This document shows positions 30,673 to 33,765 of a stretch of 33,765 nucleotides of DNA, one piece after another. The notes under the pieces were generated by a model. The model saw nothing but the letters and a program-made list of their open reading frames with translations. It searched no databases and had not been told where the DNA came from. The position numbers were made by a program, and so were the translations under genes. How positions within the stretch are numbered: position 1 is the first letter of the stretch; each line of letters begins with the position of its first letter. The stretch is from Acidimicrobiales bacterium. GTDB lineage: Bacteria > Actinomycetota > Acidimicrobiia > Acidimicrobiales > CAIXPF01. The stretch spans positions 1 to 33,765 of the forward strand of contig JADLEF010000025.1 in assembly GCA_020846295.1 (NCBI GenBank), in the 5' to 3' direction.

Positions 30673-31476
30673 ATGACGTCCTGGGACCACCTCCTCGTCG
30701 AGCTCGACGGTGCCGTCGCCACCGTGACGCTGAACCGGCCGACGGTGCTCAACGCGCTGAACCTGCGCATGGGCGTCGAACTGCTGGCGGTCCTCGACGA
30801 GCTCGACGCGGATCGCGCCGTGCGGACCGTGGTGCTGACCGGCGCCGGCCGAGCCTTCTGCGCAGGCGACGATCTGCGGGGGCTCAGCGCCCCGGGGGAG
30901 CGGCCGGTGCTGAAGGTCGATCCGATCGAGCAGTACGTGCGGGGCGAGGGCCGGTGGCCGCGCATCGTCGCCCGGCTGCGGGCGATGGGCAAGCCGGTGG
31001 TGGCGTCGATCAACGGCCACGCCCACGGTGCGGGGTTCAACCTCGCCCTCGCCGCCGACCTGCGCGTCATGGCGTCGTCGGCCACGCTGGCCGTGCCGTT
31101 CGTGCGCCGAGGGCTGGCCACGGGTACGAGCCTGTTGCAGCAGTACGTCGGGGTGGGCAAGGCCATGGAGTGGGCGCTGCTCGCACCGACGTTGGAGGCG
31201 GCCGAGGCCCTGCGCTGGGGACTGGTCACCACCGTGGTGGCCGACGACGAGCTGGGCGCGGAGACCGCCCGGCTCGCCACCGCGCTGGCCGAGGGGCCGA
31301 CCCGCGTCTATGGCTACACCAAGGCGGCGGTCTACCGCGGCTACGAGGAGGCGACGGTGGACAAGGCCTACGAGCACCAGGGCCTGGCGCTGCACCTCGC
31401 CCGCCAGACGGCCGACTTCGAAGAGGGGCGCACCGCGTTCCTCGAGAAGCGGGCGCCCCGATTCACCGGGCGCTGA
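30673..31476 (+). CDS. Crotonase (enoyl-CoA hydratase/isomerase family), both hydratase Glu residues missing
   Basis: The 267-aa protein has the crotonase oxyanion-hole parts: GAGRAFCAGDDL and INGHAHGAGFNLALAADLR. Hydratases use two Glu residues (rat numbering 144 and 164). Here the matching places are Asn123 (GAGFNLAL) and Phe143 (VPFVRRG), so water addition by the usual mechanism is unlikely. The CoA pocket seems intact. It may be an isomerase, hydrolase, decarboxylase or ring-opening enzyme of the same fold. The start is 4 bp after the SnoaL stop and no separate ribosome binding site is clear, so coupling is likely. A strong hairpin follows the stop. Confidence 0.87.
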   Translation: MTSWDHLLVELDGAVATVTLNRPTVLNALNLRMGVELLAVLDELDADRAVRTVVLTGAGRAFCAGDDLRGLSAPGERPVLKVDPIEQYVRGEGRWPRIVARLRAMGKPVVASINGHAHGAGFNLALAADLRVMASSATLAVPFVRRGLATGTSLLQQYVGVGKAMEWALLAPTLEAAEALRWGLVTTVVADDELGAETARLATALAEGPTRVYGYTKAAVYRGYEEATVDKAYEHQGLALHLARQTADFEEGRTAFLEKRAPRFTGR

Positions 31477-31490
31477 ACGGGACTGACGAT

Positions 31491-31517
31491 GCCGGGCCCG
31501 GCCGAGCCGGGCCCGGC
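31491..31517. terminator. Perfect 12-bp stem with 3-nt loop, bidirectional terminator
   Basis: GCCGGGCCCGGC (31491-31502), loop CGA, then GCCGGGCCCGGC (31506-31517). Each arm is also a palindrome. It lies in the 47-bp gap between convergent genes ending at 31476 and 31524, so it should stop transcription from both sides. Confidence 0.75.
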
Positions 31518-31523
31518 GACCGC

Positions 31524-33221
31524 TCAGTCGGTGCTGCGCAGCATCCGGCCGGCCAGCGCACCGGTGTGGGAGCCGTGGTCCATGAACACGGTGCCGTTGA
31601 CGATGGTGTAGTCGTAGCCGGCCGAGCGCTGGATGTATCGCCCCGCGCCGCCCGGCAGGTCGTAGACGTACTCGGGTGCGGGCAACGACAGGTTGTCGAA
31701 GTCGATCACGTTCACGTCGGCGAAGGCGCCGGGGGCGAGCACGCCGCGGCCGGCGATCCCGAACAGGGCGGCCGTCTCGCTCGTCATCTTGCGGATCGCC
31801 TCCTCCAGGGTCCACCGCTGCTGCTCGCGCACCCAATAGGTGAGGAAGTACGTCGGCTGCGAGGTGTCCATGATCTGGCCCACGTGCGCCCCGGCATCGG
31901 CCAGGCCCATCACCACGTTCGGATCGGTGAGCATCTCCACGATGGCCGGGGTCTCGTGGTTGAGGAACGGATAGCTCCACAACGCGGCGCCGTCCGTCTC
32001 CAACGCGGTGTCGATGAACACCTCCACCGGCTTGCAGTTGCGCCGGATGGCGTGGGCGGCGAGCGTCTGGGACGTGTCGGGCTGGTAGCGGACGTGATCC
32101 GGCCCGAGGTAGAAGGCATCGGTCGGCGCCAGGCGGGGCGGCGCCGCGTCGACCTCGGCGATGAGCTGGGCCCGGTAGAGGGGATCGCGGAGGCGGGCCA
32201 GCTTGTCCGGCACGGTCAGCGAACGAAGCGCCCGCCAGGACGGGCACTTGTCGTACGGCGTCCGGTTGGCGATACCGAACAGCACGCCGATCGGTCGAGC
32301 GGTGGACTGCGGGTGGATGCGGGCACCGCGGGCGTTGGCCGCCGCGGTCAGCTCCAGCAGCTTGCGGAACCCGTTCGGATCGTCGCGCTCCTGCACCAGC
32401 CCGAAGGTGACCGGGCGACCGGAGCGGCGCGACACCTCCTCCATCCAGCCGATCTCGCGGTGCGCCACCGGGTAGGCCGGGTCGCCGTCGCGCACCGCGT
32501 CCGCCGCTGCCTCGAACACGCCGCGGGCGTGGCGGCCGAGCACGTCGGCGATGGCGCACAGCTCGTCGGTGCCGGCGTAGGTGCCGGGCACCTTGCGCCC
32601 GTCGGGCACGCGGTGCTCCGGGGTGCGGGAGGTGGAGAACCCGAACGCCCCGGCCGCCATGGCCTCGTCCACCAGATCGCACATGGCGGCGATGTCCTCG
32701 GTGGTCGCGATGGCCGGGTCCTCGTCGAGGGAACGGGGGCCCATCACGTAGTAGCGCACCGCACAGTGGCCGACCAGGCCGCCGATGTTGAGGCCCTTGG
32801 GCAGCCGCTCGTAGCTGGCGAGGTACTCGCCGTAGGTGCGCCAGTCCCACGGCAGGCCGGACAGGATCGAATCGGCCGGGATGTCCTCGACCGACTCCAT
32901 CATCTTGGCCAGGTAGTCCGCGTCGCCCGGCTTGACCGGGGCGAAGGTGACACCGCAGTTGCCCATGATGGCCGAGGTGACGCCGTGCCAGCAGGACGAG
33001 GTGGCGGCCGGGTCCCAGGCGACGGCGGCGTCGAGGTGGGTGTGGATGTCCACGAACCCGGGGGTCACGATGCGTCCCTCGGCGTCGATGGTGCGCGTCG
33101 CGGTGCCGTCCACCGTGCCCACCGCGGTGATGCGGTCCCCGTCGATGGCGATGTCGGCGCGCACCCCCGCGGCGCCGGTGCCGTCGATGACCAGGCCGTT
33201 GCGGATGACGAGATCGTGCAT
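31524..33221 (-). CDS. Amidohydrolase of the N-acyl-D-amino-acid deacylase family
   Basis: The 565-aa protein has the D-aminoacylase layout: a small beta domain with DLVIRNGLVIDGTG at the N-terminus, FVDIHTHLD metal motif (His60, His62), GNCGVTFAPVKPGD with the metal-bridging Cys89, a TIM barrel, and VMGLADAGAHVG holding the catalytic Asp. The second part of the beta domain closes with GRGVLAPGAFADVNVID. The family removes acyl or carbamoyl groups from D-amino acids or cleaves related amides; many actinobacterial members are uncharacterised. The AAGGGGGAA ribosome binding site is 8 nt before the ATG. It is convergent with the crotonase gene and divergent from the methyltransferase-like gene. 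Cytoplasmic. Confidence 0.9.
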   Translation of the reverse strand: MHDLVIRNGLVIDGTGAAGVRADIAIDGDRITAVGTVDGTATRTIDAEGRIVTPGFVDIHTHLDAAVAWDPAATSSCWHGVTSAIMGNCGVTFAPVKPGDADYLAKMMESVEDIPADSILSGLPWDWRTYGEYLASYERLPKGLNIGGLVGHCAVRYYVMGPRSLDEDPAIATTEDIAAMCDLVDEAMAAGAFGFSTSRTPEHRVPDGRKVPGTYAGTDELCAIADVLGRHARGVFEAAADAVRDGDPAYPVAHREIGWMEEVSRRSGRPVTFGLVQERDDPNGFRKLLELTAAANARGARIHPQSTARPIGVLFGIANRTPYDKCPSWRALRSLTVPDKLARLRDPLYRAQLIAEVDAAPPRLAPTDAFYLGPDHVRYQPDTSQTLAAHAIRRNCKPVEVFIDTALETDGAALWSYPFLNHETPAIVEMLTDPNVVMGLADAGAHVGQIMDTSQPTYFLTYWVREQQRWTLEEAIRKMTSETAALFGIAGRGVLAPGAFADVNVIDFDNLSLPAPEYVYDLPGGAGRYIQRSAGYDYTIVNGTVFMDHGSHTGALAGRMLRSTD

Positions 33222-33282
33222 GGCGTGTTCCCCCTTAGTTCGAGCGAGTGCGAGCCTACCGGCCCGTACCGCCCGGGCGCCC

Positions 33283-33288
33283 TAGCAT
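33283..33288 (+). promoter_or_regulatory. Candidate -10 hexamer TAGCAT for the last transcript
   Basis: TAGCAT fits TAnnnT and ends 7 nt before ATG 33296, the start of a 20-codon frame that overlaps the next gene. Leaderless translation would therefore begin with the short frame. Confidence 0.45.
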
Positions 33289-33295
33289 CACCGCC

Positions 33296-33358
33296 ATGCG
33301 CGTCGACACGGCCGAGGGCCACCTGGCGGTTCGGGCCGTGCGGGCGGTGGCGGCGTGA
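33296..33358 (+). CDS. Possible 20-aa leader peptide overlapping the next gene
   Basis: ATG 33296 to TGA 33358 encodes MRVDTAEGHLAVRAVRAVAA. It follows a -10-like TAGCAT by 7 nt and its stop overlaps the next GTG (GTGA), the same style of coupling used between real genes in this window. There is no homology I recognise. It may be a translated leader that sets ribosome entry on the next gene, or the start of a misjudged frame. I rate it a candidate only. Confidence 0.35.
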   Translation: MRVDTAEGHLAVRAVRAVAA

Positions 33359-33765
33359 GCGCTCCGGCGTCGGAGCGACATCGCCGTCTGGTCGGCTGGG
33401 GGCTGGTGGCGGTGCAGTTCGTCCTCATCGGCCTGATGCTCGTCCCGTTGCCACGGCGCTTCACCCTGCCCATCGCGCTGCGGACGGTGGGCCTGGCGGC
33501 CGAAGGGGCCGGGTTGGCGGTGGCGGTGGTGGCGGCGCTGCGGCTGGGGGCCTCGCTCAGCCCGAACCCGGTGCCGCGCCGTTCGGCCGTGCTCACCACC
33601 ACCGGGCCATACCGTTGGGTACGGCACCCGATCTACAGCGGGCTGGTGCTGTTCGCCGTCGGCGCAGGGCTGCGAGCCGACCATCCCGTGCGGCTGGCGG
33701 CGGCCGGCGGCCTGGTGGCGCTGCTGCACGGCAAGAGCCGTTGGGAGGAGCAGCTGCTGCGGGAA
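33355..33765 (+). CDS. Isoprenylcysteine carboxyl methyltransferase-like membrane protein, partial
   Basis: GTG 33355 opens a frame that runs to the window end (137 codons), so the C-terminus is missing. The N-terminal region has hydrophobic helices at about residues 12-30 and 39-62. Then TGPYRWVRHPIYSGLVLF gives the ICMT/PEMT-family signature (GxYxxVRHPxYxG), which binds S-adenosylmethionine in the membrane. EEQLL near the cut end suits the family, which usually ends soon after the E-x-x-L motif. Bacterial members methylate lipids, isoprenoids or unknown acceptors. The GTG overlaps the stop of the short leader frame and has no ribosome binding site of its own, suggesting translational coupling. 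Confidence 0.8.
   Translation, partial: MSAPASERHRRLVGWGLVAVQFVLIGLMLVPLPRRFTLPIALRTVGLAAEGAGLAVAVVAALRLGASLSPNPVPRRSAVLTTTGPYRWVRHPIYSGLVLFAVGAGLRADHPVRLAAAGGLVALLHGKSRWEEQLLRE

Noticed and set aside
33609-33622. Another ATACC-N4-GGTAC match in the methyltransferase-like gene
   Set aside because: These bases encode the conserved PYRWVRHP motif, so coding constraint explains them.

Overview
The window is about 70% GC, with ATG/GTG starts, many 1- or 4-base gene overlaps (ATGA, GTGA, TGATG), and a repeated TAnnnT hexamer 6-8 nt upstream of start codons, as expected for leaderless mRNAs. With a transglutaminase-like/PASTA surface locus at the left edge, this points to an actinomycetote. The many acyl-CoA, amidohydrolase and Fe(II)-oxygenase genes would fit an environmental Acidimicrobiia-like lineage, but that rank is inference. 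I see no rRNA, tRNA, CRISPR, transposase or phage gene.

Layout. 1-4123: end of a surface locus, with a membrane transglutaminase-like protein lacking its catalytic residues, then a secreted, membrane-anchored PKD/PASTA protein. 4216-8579: dienelactone hydrolase (-), 6-oxocamphor-hydrolase-like crotonase, MOSC protein, amidohydrolase and tyrosine phosphatase. 8611-13105: SDR epimerase and orphan lipoprotein substrate-binding protein (-), divergent from a ThDP-dependent enzyme. 13126-19648: a divergent pair of operons: SAF-domain oxidoreductase plus EctD-like dioxygenase (-), and a second PhyH dioxygenase, bicupin, thiolase-like protein, DUF35 protein and TauD-like dioxygenase (+). 19665-21841: four-domain rhodanese and cysteine-dioxygenase-type thiol dioxygenase (-). 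21903-24135: SRPBCC protein, a convergent gap with a 34-bp perfect palindrome and five 18-bp tandem repeats, an SDR (-) and a bicupin. 24385-27989: four overlapping genes for partner switching (STAS, HATPase, SpoIIE-type phosphatase) ending in a membrane MCP-like signalling protein. 28031-31476: Fe-ADH-family enzyme, double-hotdog thioesterase-like protein, SnoaL-like protein and crotonase. 31524-33221: D-aminoacylase-type amidohydrolase (-). 33355-end: start of an isoprenylcysteine-methyltransferase-like membrane protein behind a 20-codon upstream ORF.

How the genes may work together. Most of the window looks like small catabolic or modification modules, each with its own promoter. The most system-like parts are (i) the 13-19.6 kb island, in which three 2-oxoglutarate/Fe(II)-type oxygenases, a cupin and a thiolase/DUF35 pair are packed with 0-1 base gaps or short overlaps, and (ii) the partner-switch/MCP operon, in which a chemoreceptor-type signalling hairpin is encoded with an anti-anti-sigma module and no chemotaxis gene nearby. 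Several enzymes keep a fold but lack its usual catalytic residues (transglutaminase-like, three of four rhodanese domains, second cupin domain, crotonase at 30673, Fe-ADH at 28031). No transcription factor is encoded here, so candidate operators have no local regulator.
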